Shown one piece after another: positions 6,448-13,333 of a DNA stretch of 23,382 bases. Below the pieces are notes generated by a model that did no database searches, had not been told where the DNA came from, and was given only the letters and a program-made list of their open reading frames with translations. Numbering within the stretch: position 1 is the first letter of the stretch; each line of letters starts with the position of its first letter. The translations under genes were made by a program, and so were the position numbers. Origin of the DNA: an uncultured Bacteroides sp. (GTDB lineage: Bacteria > Bacteroidota > Bacteroidia > Bacteroidales > Bacteroidaceae); contig CAJKXC010000041.1 of the NCBI GenBank assembly GCA_905203765.1, positions 1 to 23,382 on the forward strand, written 5' to 3'.

Positions 6448-7866
6448 ATGTCTAAAGAATTATTCTCTACTCTGCCCTATAAGGTGGCAGACATTACGCT
6501 TGCCGACTTCGGTCGCAAGGAAATCGATTTGGCAGAACAGGAAATGCCCGGCCTCATGGCTCTTCGCGAAAAGTATGGAGAAACAAAACCGCTGAAAGGT
6601 GCCCGCATCATGGGTTCGCTGCACATGACCATCCAAACGGCGGTACTGATTGAAACCCTCGTAGCACTGGGCGCCGAAGTACGCTGGTGCTCTTGTAATA
6701 TTTATTCCACCCAAGACCATGCGGCTGCCGCCATTGCCGCAAGCGGCGTACCCGTATTTGCCTGGAAGGGCGAAACACTCGCCGACTACTGGTGGTGCAC
6801 ACTCCAAGCCCTGAGCTTTGCCGGCGGCAAAGGCCCTACAGTGATTGTAGACGACGGCGGCGATGCAACCATGATGATACACGTAGGCTACGAAGCCGAA
6901 AACAACGCTGCCATCCTGGATAAGGAAGTACATGCCGAAGACGAAATAGAACTGAATGCCATTCTGAAGCAGGTACTGGCAGAAGACCAGGACCGCTGGC
7001 ACCGCGTAGCCGCCGAGGTTCGCGGCGTATCGGAAGAAACCACCACCGGCGTACACCGCCTGTATCAGATGCAGGAAGAAGGCAAACTGCTGTTCCCGGC
7101 ATTCAACGTGAACGATTCCGTCACCAAATCCAAGTTCGACAACCTCTACGGCTGCCGCGAATCCCTGGCGGACGGCATCAAGCGTGCCACAGACGTGATG
7201 ATTGCCGGCAAGGTAGTCGTTGTTTGCGGTTATGGCGATGTGGGCAAAGGCTGCTCCCACTCCATGCGCTCCTACGGCGCCCGCGTGCTGGTAACGGAAG
7301 TAGACCCCATCTGCGCCCTGCAAGCTGCCATGGAAGGTTTCGAAGTCGTAACGATGGAAGACGCCTGCTCCGAAGGCAATATCTTCGTAACGACCACAGG
7401 TAATATAGACATCATCCGCATCGACCACCTGGAGAAGATGAAAGACCAGGCCATCGTCTGCAACATCGGACACTTCGACAACGAGATACAGGTAGATGCC
7501 CTGAAGCGCTATCCCGGCATCAAGGCTGTCAACATCAAACCGCAGGTAGACCGCTACTACTTCCCGGACGGTCACAGCATCATCCTGCTTGCCGACGGTC
7601 GCCTGGTGAACCTGGGCTGTGCCACCGGCCACCCGTCCTTCGTCATGAGCAACTCCTTCACCAACCAGACGCTGGCGCAAATCGAGCTGTTCAACAAGAA
7701 ATACGAAACCGGCGTTTACCGCCTGCCCAAGCACCTGGACGAAGAAGTTGCCCGCCTGCACCTCGAAAAGATAGGCGTGAAACTGACCAAGCTGACTCCC
7801 GCCCAAGCCGCCTACATCGGTGTTAGCGTAGACGGGCCGTACAAGGCAGACCACTATCGTTATTAA
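6448..7866 (+). CDS. ahcY: S-adenosylhomocysteine hydrolase
   Basis: The 472-residue protein cleaves S-adenosylhomocysteine to adenosine and homocysteine, removing the product inhibitor of methyltransferases. The first family signature SCNIYSTQDHAAAAIA is at 82-97, and the NAD-binding glycine-rich stretch VVVVCGYGDVGKGC at 256-269. Active-site residues equivalent to the human enzyme are present: H59, D136, E197, K227, D231 and C236. The C-terminus DGPYKADHYRY is the conserved NAD-contacting tail. An insertion of about 40 residues around 160-195, absent from the mammalian enzyme, is usual for many bacterial forms. It has its own strong promoter. A heptad-armed palindrome follows the stop codon by one base and separates it from the YfhO-type gene. 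Confidence 0.98.
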   Translation: MSKELFSTLPYKVADITLADFGRKEIDLAEQEMPGLMALREKYGETKPLKGARIMGSLHMTIQTAVLIETLVALGAEVRWCSCNIYSTQDHAAAAIAASGVPVFAWKGETLADYWWCTLQALSFAGGKGPTVIVDDGGDATMMIHVGYEAENNAAILDKEVHAEDEIELNAILKQVLAEDQDRWHRVAAEVRGVSEETTTGVHRLYQMQEEGKLLFPAFNVNDSVTKSKFDNLYGCRESLADGIKRATDVMIAGKVVVVCGYGDVGKGCSHSMRSYGARVLVTEVDPICALQAAMEGFEVVTMEDACSEGNIFVTTTGNIDIIRIDHLEKMKDQAIVCNIGHFDNEIQVDALKRYPGIKAVNIKPQVDRYYFPDGHSIILLADGRLVNLGCATGHPSFVMSNSFTNQTLAQIELFNKKYETGVYRLPKHLDEEVARLHLEKIGVKLTKLTPAQAAYIGVSVDGPYKADHYRY

Positions 7867-7867
7867 C

Positions 7868-7960
7868 GAAATTGACAATTGACAATTGATAATTGACAAT
7901 TAAGCTGTGCACTCAACCCGCATGGCAATTGTCAATTATCAATTGTCAATTGTCAATTTC
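7868..7960. repeat. Heptad-armed palindromic element, copy B (perfect 34-bp inverted repeat)
   Basis: 7868-7901 and 7927-7960 are perfect inverted copies over 34 bp. The arms consist of heptads GACAATT, GACAATT, GATAATT, GACAATT after a GAAATT end. The 25-nt core (7902-7926) starts AAGCTGTGC and ends GCATGGC, aligning without gaps to the core of copy A (AAGCTGYGC, nine variable bases, GCATRGY). The element starts one base after the ahcY stop and could form a very long stem in the ahcY-yfhO transcript. Confidence 0.9.
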
Positions 7961-7980
7961 ATAAAAACCCTGTTTTTATG
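7960..7980 (+). promoter_or_regulatory. Hairpin covering the start codon of the YfhO-type gene
   Basis: CATAAAAAC (7960-7968) and GTTTTTATG (7972-7980) are perfect 9-bp inverted copies around a 3-nt loop. The last three bases are the start codon itself, so folding would hide it. It is directly adjacent to palindromic copy B. Confidence 0.6.
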
Positions 7981-10494
7981 AAAAAGATTCTCCCCGACCT
8001 CATCGCCATCCTGGCATTCGTCCTGCTCTCCTTTGCCTACTTTTTCCCGGCAGACGTAGAAAACCGCATCCTCTTCCAGCACGATATCGCTGCCGGAGCG
8101 GGCGCCGGACAAGAAGCCATACAGTATCACGAACAAACGGGCGAGCGTACCCGTTGGACAAACTCCCTCTTCGGCGGCATGCCGACGTACCAGATAGCTC
8201 CATCGTACGACTCCACCAAACCGTTGCAATGGGTACAGAACATCTACCAGCTCTTCCTGCCCAACTACGTGTGCCTCACGTTCATGCTGATGCTCGGTTT
8301 CTACATCCTGTTGCGGGCATTCGGCATACCGGCATGGCTGGCGGGCTTGGGCGGAATCATGTGGGCGTTCTCGTCCTACTTCTTCATCCTGATATCCGCC
8401 GGACACATCTGGAAATTCATCACCCTGGCCTATGTGCCGCCCACGTTGGCGGGCATCGTGCTTGCCTATCGCGGCAAGCTGCTATGGGGTGGCATCGTCA
8501 CCGCCCTGTTCGTTGCCCTGCAAGTAACGTCCAACCACGTGCAGATGTCCTACTACTTCTTATTCGTCATCCTGTTCTTCATGGGAGCCTACTTCGAGAA
8601 GGCATGGCGCAACAAAACCTTGCCGCAATTCTTCCGGGCAACCGCCGTGCTTGCCGTAGCCGCCCTTATCGGTGTAGCCGCCAATATCTCCAACCTTTAC
8701 CATACCTATACTTATAGTAAAGAAACCATGCGAGGCAAGAGCGAACTGGTGCAGACCGGCGATGCCGTCCAGCAAACCAGCGGCGGACTGGATCGCGACT
8801 ACATCACCAACTGGAGCTACGGCATCGGCGAAACGCTGACCCTGCTTGTACCCAACTTCAAAGGCGGTTCATCGGCTGCCACCCTTGCCCAAAGTGAAAC
8901 AGCTATGGAAAAGGCGAACCCGATGTATGCCGGATTGTATAACTCATTCCCGCAATATTTCGGCGACCAGCCCTGGACGGCAGGCCCCGTCTATGTGGGC
9001 GCCTTTGTATTGTTCCTCTTCGTTCTGGGCTGTTTCATTGTGAAAGGTCCTCTGAAGTGGGCGTTGATAGGAGCCACTTTCTTCTCCATCGTCCTGGCAT
9101 GGGGCAAGAACTTTATGCCACTGACGGATTTCTTCATCGACTATGTTCCGATGTACAATAAGTTCCGCGCCGTATCGTCCATCCTCGTCATTGCCGAATT
9201 CACCATACCGCTATTGGCCATCTTTGCCCTGAAGCGTGTGCTGGACGAACCGGAAATCATAAAGAAAGACCGGCGGGCTTTCGGCATCAGCATCCTCTTG
9301 ACGGCAGGCGTCGCCCTGCTGCTCGTCCTGGCGCCAAGCAGCCTCAGTTCCGGCTTCGTGCCCGTTCAGGAAGCGCAGATGCTTCAGAATGCAGTAGACC
9401 AGAAGATGATACCCGGCACCGAATTGTCCGGCATCCTTGCCAACCTGCAGGAAATGCGTGCAGCACTCGTCAGTGCCGATGCCTTGCGGAGCTTCATCAT
9501 CATAGGCATCGGTTGCGCCCTGCTGTTGCTCTATTCAAGGGGCAAACTGCGCAGTTCGCTCACCATCGCCGGCATCACGATACTTTGTATCGCCGATATG
9601 TGGAGCGTCAACAAGCGCTATCTGCACGACGACCAGTTTGTGCCGCGTTCCATCCAGACGGAGACTTTCACCAAGACGAAAACAGATGAACTGATTCTGC
9701 AGGACACCGCCCCGGACTATCGCGTACTGAACTTCGCCACCAACACCTTCAACGAGAACAACACTTCCTACTGGCACAAGAACGTCGGTGGCTATCATGC
9801 CGCCAAGCTCCGCCGCTACCAGGAAATGATAGACCACCACATCTCCCCCGAAATGCAAGCCGCCTACGGAGCCATTGCCGCTGCCGGTGGCGAGATGGAC
9901 AGCGTGGATGCCGGCAAGTTCCGCGTACTGAATATGCTGAACACCAAGTACTTCATCTTCCCCGCCGGACAGCAGGGACAGACCATGCCCATCCTTAACC
10001 CCTATGCCTACGGCAATGCATGGTTTGTGGACAAAGTGCAGTACGTAAACAATGCCAACGAAGAGATTGATGCCCTGGACACCATCCTGCCCACCGAAAC
10101 CGCCGTAGTAGACGCCCGCTTCAAAGACATTCTGAAAGGCGCCACCGACGTTCATAAGGACAGTCTTTCCACGATCCGCCTGACGAGCTATGCCCCTAAC
10201 CGGTTGGTATATGAGGCCGACAATGCCCGGGACGGCGTTGCCGTATTCTCCGAAATCTATTACCCCGACGGCTGGCAAGTCACCATCGACGGACAGCCCG
10301 CCCGGCTGGCACGTGCCGACTATATCCTGCGCAGCATGTACGTCCCTGCCGGCAAGCATACCATCGAAATGCGCTTCGACCCGAAGAGCCTGCACATCAC
10401 CGAAGGCATCGCCTACGCTGCCCTGGCATTATTGATAATCGGAGTAATGGCGGCAGTGCTGATAGCACGGAAGAAGTATTCCGCCAAAAAGTAA
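7978..10494 (+). CDS. YfhO-family polytopic membrane protein
   Basis: The 838-residue protein has an N-terminal hydrophobic segment (about 6-26), then a short soluble stretch with GERTRWTNSLFGGMPTYQI, the conserved N-terminal region of YfhO-type proteins. About a dozen transmembrane helices follow between about 85 and 540. A large extracytoplasmic domain spans about 545-805 (DYRVLNFATNTFNENNTSYWHKNVGGYHAAKLRRYQ, shown here only as DYRVLNFATN and KLRRYQ for orientation), followed by a final transmembrane helix at about 808-830 and the tail RKKYSAKK. The family is related in architecture to GT-C glycosyltransferases, and in Firmicutes a homologue takes part in glycosylating cell-surface polymers; the substrate here is unknown. 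There is no obvious promoter between it and ahcY, so read-through is likely. The start codon sits in a 9-bp hairpin. Confidence 0.88.
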   Translation: MKKILPDLIAILAFVLLSFAYFFPADVENRILFQHDIAAGAGAGQEAIQYHEQTGERTRWTNSLFGGMPTYQIAPSYDSTKPLQWVQNIYQLFLPNYVCLTFMLMLGFYILLRAFGIPAWLAGLGGIMWAFSSYFFILISAGHIWKFITLAYVPPTLAGIVLAYRGKLLWGGIVTALFVALQVTSNHVQMSYYFLFVILFFMGAYFEKAWRNKTLPQFFRATAVLAVAALIGVAANISNLYHTYTYSKETMRGKSELVQTGDAVQQTSGGLDRDYITNWSYGIGETLTLLVPNFKGGSSAATLAQSETAMEKANPMYAGLYNSFPQYFGDQPWTAGPVYVGAFVLFLFVLGCFIVKGPLKWALIGATFFSIVLAWGKNFMPLTDFFIDYVPMYNKFRAVSSILVIAEFTIPLLAIFALKRVLDEPEIIKKDRRAFGISILLTAGVALLLVLAPSSLSSGFVPVQEAQMLQNAVDQKMIPGTELSGILANLQEMRAALVSADALRSFIIIGIGCALLLLYSRGKLRSSLTIAGITILCIADMWSVNKRYLHDDQFVPRSIQTETFTKTKTDELILQDTAPDYRVLNFATNTFNENNTSYWHKNVGGYHAAKLRRYQEMIDHHISPEMQAAYGAIAAAGGEMDSVDAGKFRVLNMLNTKYFIFPAGQQGQTMPILNPYAYGNAWFVDKVQYVNNANEEIDALDTILPTETAVVDARFKDILKGATDVHKDSLSTIRLTSYAPNRLVYEADNARDGVAVFSEIYYPDGWQVTIDGQPARLARADYILRSMYVPAGKHTIEMRFDPKSLHITEGIAYAALALLIIGVMAAVLIARKKYSAKK

Positions 10495-10515
10495 TTCATA
10501 TTATACCCCTTCATC

Positions 10516-10555
10516 GCATCACCCACCTCTGCAGCAGCCTGCGGGTGGGTGATGC
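10516..10555. terminator. Bidirectional hairpin between convergent genes
   Basis: GCATCACCCACC (10516-10527) pairs perfectly with 10544-10555, with an inner GCAG/CTGC stem (10531-10534, 10539-10542). It lies between the YfhO-type gene and the convergent HU-like gene. T runs beyond the stem are weak on both strands. Confidence 0.75.
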
Positions 10556-10564
10556 AATTTAATC

Positions 10565-11203
10565 TCATCGGCCTTGCACCCCGTCGTGCGACACCCCGTA
10601 ATAACCGGGTGCCGGGCGGTAAATGGGCTGTGTGCGCCGTCCCACATTTATCAGCTTGCCCTCGCTTTTAAGGCGGCGGAGGTGGATAATAGCAGTAGAG
10701 CGGGACATGCCGCACAATTCCTGAAAATCATAACGTATCATCACGTCGTGCTCCACGAAGTATTCTTTCAGGCGCATGTCTATTTCCACTTCCGACAAGT
10801 GTTGCGGAGGGCGGGTGTACTTGCTCCGGGTAATTTTGGCTCCTGCCAGCGCTGCCCTCAGCCGGGTGTCCGGCCGGAAACTGATACTTTTCAATCGCAA
10901 CTTCATGCTTTTGTTTGGGGTTTTGCGGGTCACTTTCTGCGTGGCTTGCAGCGTAGGGGCAAAGTATCCCAACCCTTCAATGTGCACTTCCCGCCCTTCG
11001 CGCAACTCTTCACCACAAAGCTGCACCAGTGTGCTCAAGGCACTTTTCGCATCACCCACGGTCAGCGAACTGCGTGCGTGTATCCATTCGCACAGTTGGG
11101 CTGTGCTCACTTTGCCGTTGAGGAAAGGACGCGGATGCAGTCCTTTCTCTTCCGAATCCCCTTCGGCATTGGGATTCTCATACCAATCGTAAACGATAGA
11201 CAT
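10565..11203 (-). CDS. HU-like DNA-binding protein with a C-terminal winged helix
   Basis: The 212-residue protein begins MSIVYDWYENPN at 11203. The frame is open further upstream to 11311, but that stretch translates through the palindromic repeat array and has no homologue-like character. Residues about 28-118 have the pattern of the Bacteroides HU/IHF-like family: NGKVSTAQLCEWIHARSSL, then GREVHIEGLGYFAP, which matches the HU beta-arm entry, and basic residues VTRKTPNKSMKLRLKSISFRP (named in two parts: VTRKTPNKS and LRLKSISFRP). Residues about 135-196 look like a winged helix, with DFQELCGMSRSTAIIHLRRL as the probable recognition unit and GKLINVGRR as the wing. This combination suggests an architectural protein with added sequence specificity. 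It is convergent with the YfhO-type gene and divergent from the secreted-protein gene at 11689. Four 22-bp palindromes lie in its leader and may be its own operator (inference). Confidence 0.85.
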   Translation of the reverse strand: MSIVYDWYENPNAEGDSEEKGLHPRPFLNGKVSTAQLCEWIHARSSLTVGDAKSALSTLVQLCGEELREGREVHIEGLGYFAPTLQATQKVTRKTPNKSMKLRLKSISFRPDTRLRAALAGAKITRSKYTRPPQHLSEVEIDMRLKEYFVEHDVMIRYDFQELCGMSRSTAIIHLRRLKSEGKLINVGRRTQPIYRPAPGYYGVSHDGVQGR

Positions 11204-11261
11204 AGGCTTTTTATGTTTAAAAGATTCTTGTTTTTCAGGTTGAATATACCGGGTTCTAAGT

Positions 11262-11345
11262 GAATAACTGGAGTTATCCGATTGAATAACTCCAGTTACT
11301 CGATCGAACAACTCCAGTTATTCAGCCGAGTAACTCCAGTTACTC
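11262..11345. repeat. Four tandem 22-bp palindromic repeats
   Basis: Units of 18 bp start at 11262, 11284, 11306 and 11328, exactly 22 bp apart, with 4-bp spacers GATT, GATC and AGCC. The consensus is GARTAACT, a central CC, AGTTAYTC, a dyad whose fourth copy has perfect 8-bp arms. The first unit has GG in the centre instead of CC. They lie between the start of the HU-wHTH gene (11203) and its probable -7 box (11362-11369). The 22-bp spacing is about two helical turns, so each unit faces the same side of the DNA. Confidence 0.9.
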
Positions 11346-11361
11346 ACTTCTAACTTACCGT

Positions 11362-11369
11362 CAAAGGTA
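11362..11369 (-). promoter_or_regulatory. -7 box for the HU-wHTH gene
   Basis: The minus strand reads TACCTTTG, a full match to TAnnTTTG. No convincing -33 element lies 19-21 bp upstream. Transcription from here would run through the four palindromes, giving a leader of about 150 nt. Confidence 0.6.
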
Positions 11370-11586
11370 GGATAAAAGTAAGACATTTAGGCCTTAAAAG
11401 GCAATGTTTTTCATAACAAACATTTTTAATAAAGAATGATGAATAAAACAAACACATAGTGAAAAAAGAGATACAGACCATGCAGCAGCAAAGGAAAATC
11501 AAGGGGCGGGCAAGTTATAAATATCGCATTTCATTGAATCTCAATAAAAAAGTGTCGTTCATAATCCTTTGTGAATAACATTTTAC
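11370..11586. other. AT-rich divergent intergenic stretch
   Basis: Apart from the promoter boxes on either side, nothing clear is seen. A 32-codon open frame from ATG at 11480 to TAA at 11576 lacks a convincing ribosome binding site or family resemblance and is not called as a gene. Confidence 0.6.
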
Positions 11587-11631
11587 TATATTTGCAAATA
11601 AAAAGTACATCGGGAACTGTACCGGGTACTT
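11587..11631 (+). promoter_or_regulatory. -7 box and 5'-leader hairpin of the secreted-protein gene
   Basis: TATATTTG (11587-11594) matches the -7 consensus; TTTG at 11568-11571 is only 15 bp upstream, shorter than usual. The predicted transcript begins near 11600 and immediately contains AAGTAC (11603-11608) pairing with GTACTT (11626-11631), with an inner CGG/CCG stem. The leader is about 88 nt. Confidence 0.55.
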
Positions 11632-11688
11632 GATAAACAAAAGACTTTCGGAAAAAACACGTAAATACAGAACTACAAATTAAGTAAT

Positions 11689-12483
11689 ATGAAACTAAAC
11701 GCATTTATCATCATTGGACTGACAGGTATTTTTAGTTTATTCGGCAACAGTGCCCATGCGCAATTGGGCAAACAAGTTATCAACATGGACAACCCGGACT
11801 ACAACCTCGATGTGGCGTACTATTTTTCGGAATCGATCGACGTAGACAATCCTGAGCACGGTAACAGCAGCACGGGAGTGTATTACAAGAAAAGCACGCT
11901 CATGTCCATGCCCACGAAAACAGAAGAGCCGCATCTGGTTATGGTATATTATAAAAATGAAGGCGGCTCCGTATATAAGGAAGCAACTTTCTGCGGGTTC
12001 GATTTCGGAAAACTCGACATGACAACAACCGCACAGGGCAAACTGATAGCGATAGACAGCGAAACGGTGACGGATAAAAAAGGCTTTGACAAGATGGTGA
12101 AAGCTGCCAAAAAGAAATACGGCAAACCCGCTAAAAAGGAGACGGACGAAGAGGACTTCGACAAAATACTGAAAGCCTCTATGTTGGAATATGACGAAAA
12201 TCAAACTGTATATCTCTGGGAGCTGGAAGACGAATACATCGTACTCTATACCGAAAGCGGGAGCACCGCACCGGAGGGCGACGGAAACGAGTCGGTAGAA
12301 GCGGAAAATACCACCCCCTATGTGAAAGTAAAACTCTCTCGGATTAAAAAAGAACTTGAGCGTTTACTCAATGAAGCGTTCCGCGACCTCATTGAAGATA
12401 GCAAGGAACTCATTGAAACAAGCAAGAAATTGGTAGAGGAATTGGAGGAATTTGAAAAAGAAATATTGGGAGGAGCAGAATAA
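11689..12483 (+). CDS. Secreted protein of unknown function
   Basis: I do not recognise the family. The 264-residue protein has a signal peptide of about 24 residues ending NSAHA, cut before Q25. The mature part is beta-rich at first (VAYYFSESIDVDN, LVMVYYKNEGG), with a lysine-rich stretch KKYGKPAKKETDEED around 143-158. The last 60 or so residues (about 208-262) are strongly charged and helical, with heptad-like leucines (RIKKELERLLNEAF, KKLVEELEEFEKEIL), a likely coiled coil. No lipobox is present, so the protein is periplasmic or secreted. A lipoprotein gene follows 84 bp downstream on the same strand with no terminator between, suggesting a shared transcript. Codon use is more A/T-rich than in ahcY or the ligase. 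Confidence 0.75.
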   Translation: MKLNAFIIIGLTGIFSLFGNSAHAQLGKQVINMDNPDYNLDVAYYFSESIDVDNPEHGNSSTGVYYKKSTLMSMPTKTEEPHLVMVYYKNEGGSVYKEATFCGFDFGKLDMTTTAQGKLIAIDSETVTDKKGFDKMVKAAKKKYGKPAKKETDEEDFDKILKASMLEYDENQTVYLWELEDEYIVLYTESGSTAPEGDGNESVEAENTTPYVKVKLSRIKKELERLLNEAFRDLIEDSKELIETSKKLVEELEEFEKEILGGAE

Positions 12484-12517
12484 AAAGTCTAAAATAACAA
12501 CAAACCTATTATTTGCC

Positions 12518-12525
12518 TAATTTCG
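12518..12525 (+). promoter_or_regulatory. Weak -7-like box before the lipoprotein gene
   Basis: TAATTTCG differs from TAnnTTTG by one base. The gene may instead be read from the upstream promoter at 11587. Confidence 0.3.
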
Positions 12526-12567
12526 CCCGTAGTTCCAAAATGCAGAATTTAATAATCATATATTAAG

Positions 12568-13056
12568 ATGAAAAAGATACTTTTAGTTTTACTTACCGTC
12601 ACCTTCGGATTACTATCCGGATGCAGCGAAAAAGAGGATGAACCCGACATCCCCAAAGAACCGGAAACCAGCCTGTACGACAAGGACAAAGAAGCCGTCG
12701 CCTACATAGACAATGAAGACGCAGACAAGACTATTTATACATGGGACGGCATCCCGGTAGCATATTTTACAAGCGAGAAAGACGTTTACCGCTTCGACGG
12801 CAGTTTCCTGGGGTGGTATGTGGACGGCATATTGTACGACATCGACGGATATGCCGTTGCCGCCATAGAAGGAGTGGTGAATGGAGAAATCATAATGACC
12901 GCCTTGCGCATTGAGTCCGTAAAAGGCATCAAGTATATAAAACCTGTCAAACATGTCCGCTCAGTGAAACCCGCAGACCCGGTTTTCAGAAACAATTGGA
13001 GTGAAACTATCCTGACCGACTACTTACTGCCTTCCGACCCCCTCAGCCATCTATAA
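12568..13056 (+). CDS. Lipoprotein, probably surface-exposed, with beta-flower-like repeats
   Basis: The 162-residue protein has a lipoprotein signal peptide with lipobox LLSGC (Cys19). The first residues after Cys are SEKEDEPD, an acidic stretch of the kind that in Bacteroidetes serves as a lipoprotein export signal to the cell surface. Residues about 43-100 contain four similar short strand units: AVAYIDNEDADKTIYTWDG, IPVAYFTSEKDVYRFDG, SFLGWYVDGILYDIDG and YAVAAIEGVVNGEI. Each combines an aromatic or alanine strand with a DG turn, as in the 4-fold beta-flower domain; this assignment is by pattern and is tentative. The C-terminal 40 residues contain a lysine/valine repeat IKYIKPVKHVRSVKP. 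It follows the secreted-protein gene and probably shares its transcript. A hairpin begins 5 bp after the stop codon. Confidence 0.78.
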   Translation: MKKILLVLLTVTFGLLSGCSEKEDEPDIPKEPETSLYDKDKEAVAYIDNEDADKTIYTWDGIPVAYFTSEKDVYRFDGSFLGWYVDGILYDIDGYAVAAIEGVVNGEIIMTALRIESVKGIKYIKPVKHVRSVKPADPVFRNNWSETILTDYLLPSDPLSHL

Positions 13057-13167
13057 AAATAAACCGTTTCTGCCCTCGCGGGTAGAAACGGTTAAGTCAA
13101 TAATACATGAAAAAACGCTATTTAGAGAGAGTCTCTATTGTGAATAATCTCCATTGAGATTTCACAC
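13054..13167 (-). ncRNA. Candidate small RNA, minus strand, about 110 nt
   Basis: On the minus strand a complete promoter (see 13172-13203) points into a gap with no minus-strand gene. The predicted RNA starts near 13167 with a hairpin (13139-13166; arms TGTGAA..ATCTC and GAGATTTCACA in plus-strand terms). It ends in a 14-position stem (13062-13075 with 13080-13093) capped by GCGA, a GNRA-type loop on this strand, and followed by the T-rich tail TTTATTTTTAT. The stem has one A-C mismatch on this strand; on the plus strand the same position is a G-T pair, so the hairpin may also serve as a plus-strand terminator for the lipoprotein gene. There is an internal 10-codon frame (13154 down to 13122), too short to argue for coding. 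Confidence 0.5.
13062..13093. terminator. Strong hairpin after the lipoprotein gene and at the end of the candidate sRNA
   Basis: AACCGTTTCT plus CCC pair with GGG plus AGAAACGGTT around a 4-nt loop. A T tract follows only on the minus strand; on the plus strand the stem is followed by AAGTCAATAA. The minus-strand T tract overlaps the lipoprotein stop codon. Confidence 0.7.
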
Positions 13168-13171
13168 GGTA

Positions 13172-13203
13172 CAAAGGTAAAGAATAATAAAAAGACTAAC
13201 AAA
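13172..13203 (-). promoter_or_regulatory. Complete Bacteroides promoter on the minus strand
   Basis: The minus strand reads TTTG (13203-13200), a 20-bp spacer, then TACCTTTG (13179-13172). The spacer equals that of the ahcY promoter. No protein gene lies downstream on this strand before the terminator hairpin. Confidence 0.75.
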
Positions 13204-13299
13204 TAAAATCTACTAATTGGCAACTCTTATCGACTAATGGATACCGGGGACTCAAATGAAAAAAAAGGTATAAATAGCCCGCAGAACAATATATTTACG

Positions 13300-13307
13300 T
13301 AACTTTG
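13300..13307 (+). promoter_or_regulatory. -7 box of rbfA
   Basis: TAACTTTG fits the consensus and lies 26 bp before the rbfA start codon. No -33 TTTG is seen at the expected distance. Confidence 0.55.
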
Positions 13308-13333
13308 TTCTCTAATTCAAAAAAGAGAATCGT

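Noticed and set aside
6460..7899. Long minus-strand open frame opposite ahcY
   Set aside because: ahcY motifs are complete on the plus strand; this frame also translates through palindromic copy B at its start.
11204..11311. N-terminal extension of the HU-wHTH protein
   Set aside because: The extra 36 codons run through two of the palindromic repeats; MSIVYDWYENPN at 11203 is the natural start.
11262..11345. Possible short CRISPR array
   Set aside because: Repeats are 18-bp palindromes with 4-bp spacers; CRISPR spacers are about 30 bp, and no cas genes are present.
11480..11578. 32-codon open frame in the divergent gap
   Set aside because: No convincing ribosome binding site, no family resemblance, and it overlaps the promoter region of the next gene.
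13107..13157. 16-codon plus-strand frame (MKKRYLERVS...) before rbfA
   Set aside because: Too short to support, overlaps the candidate sRNA on the other strand, and has no clear ribosome binding site.
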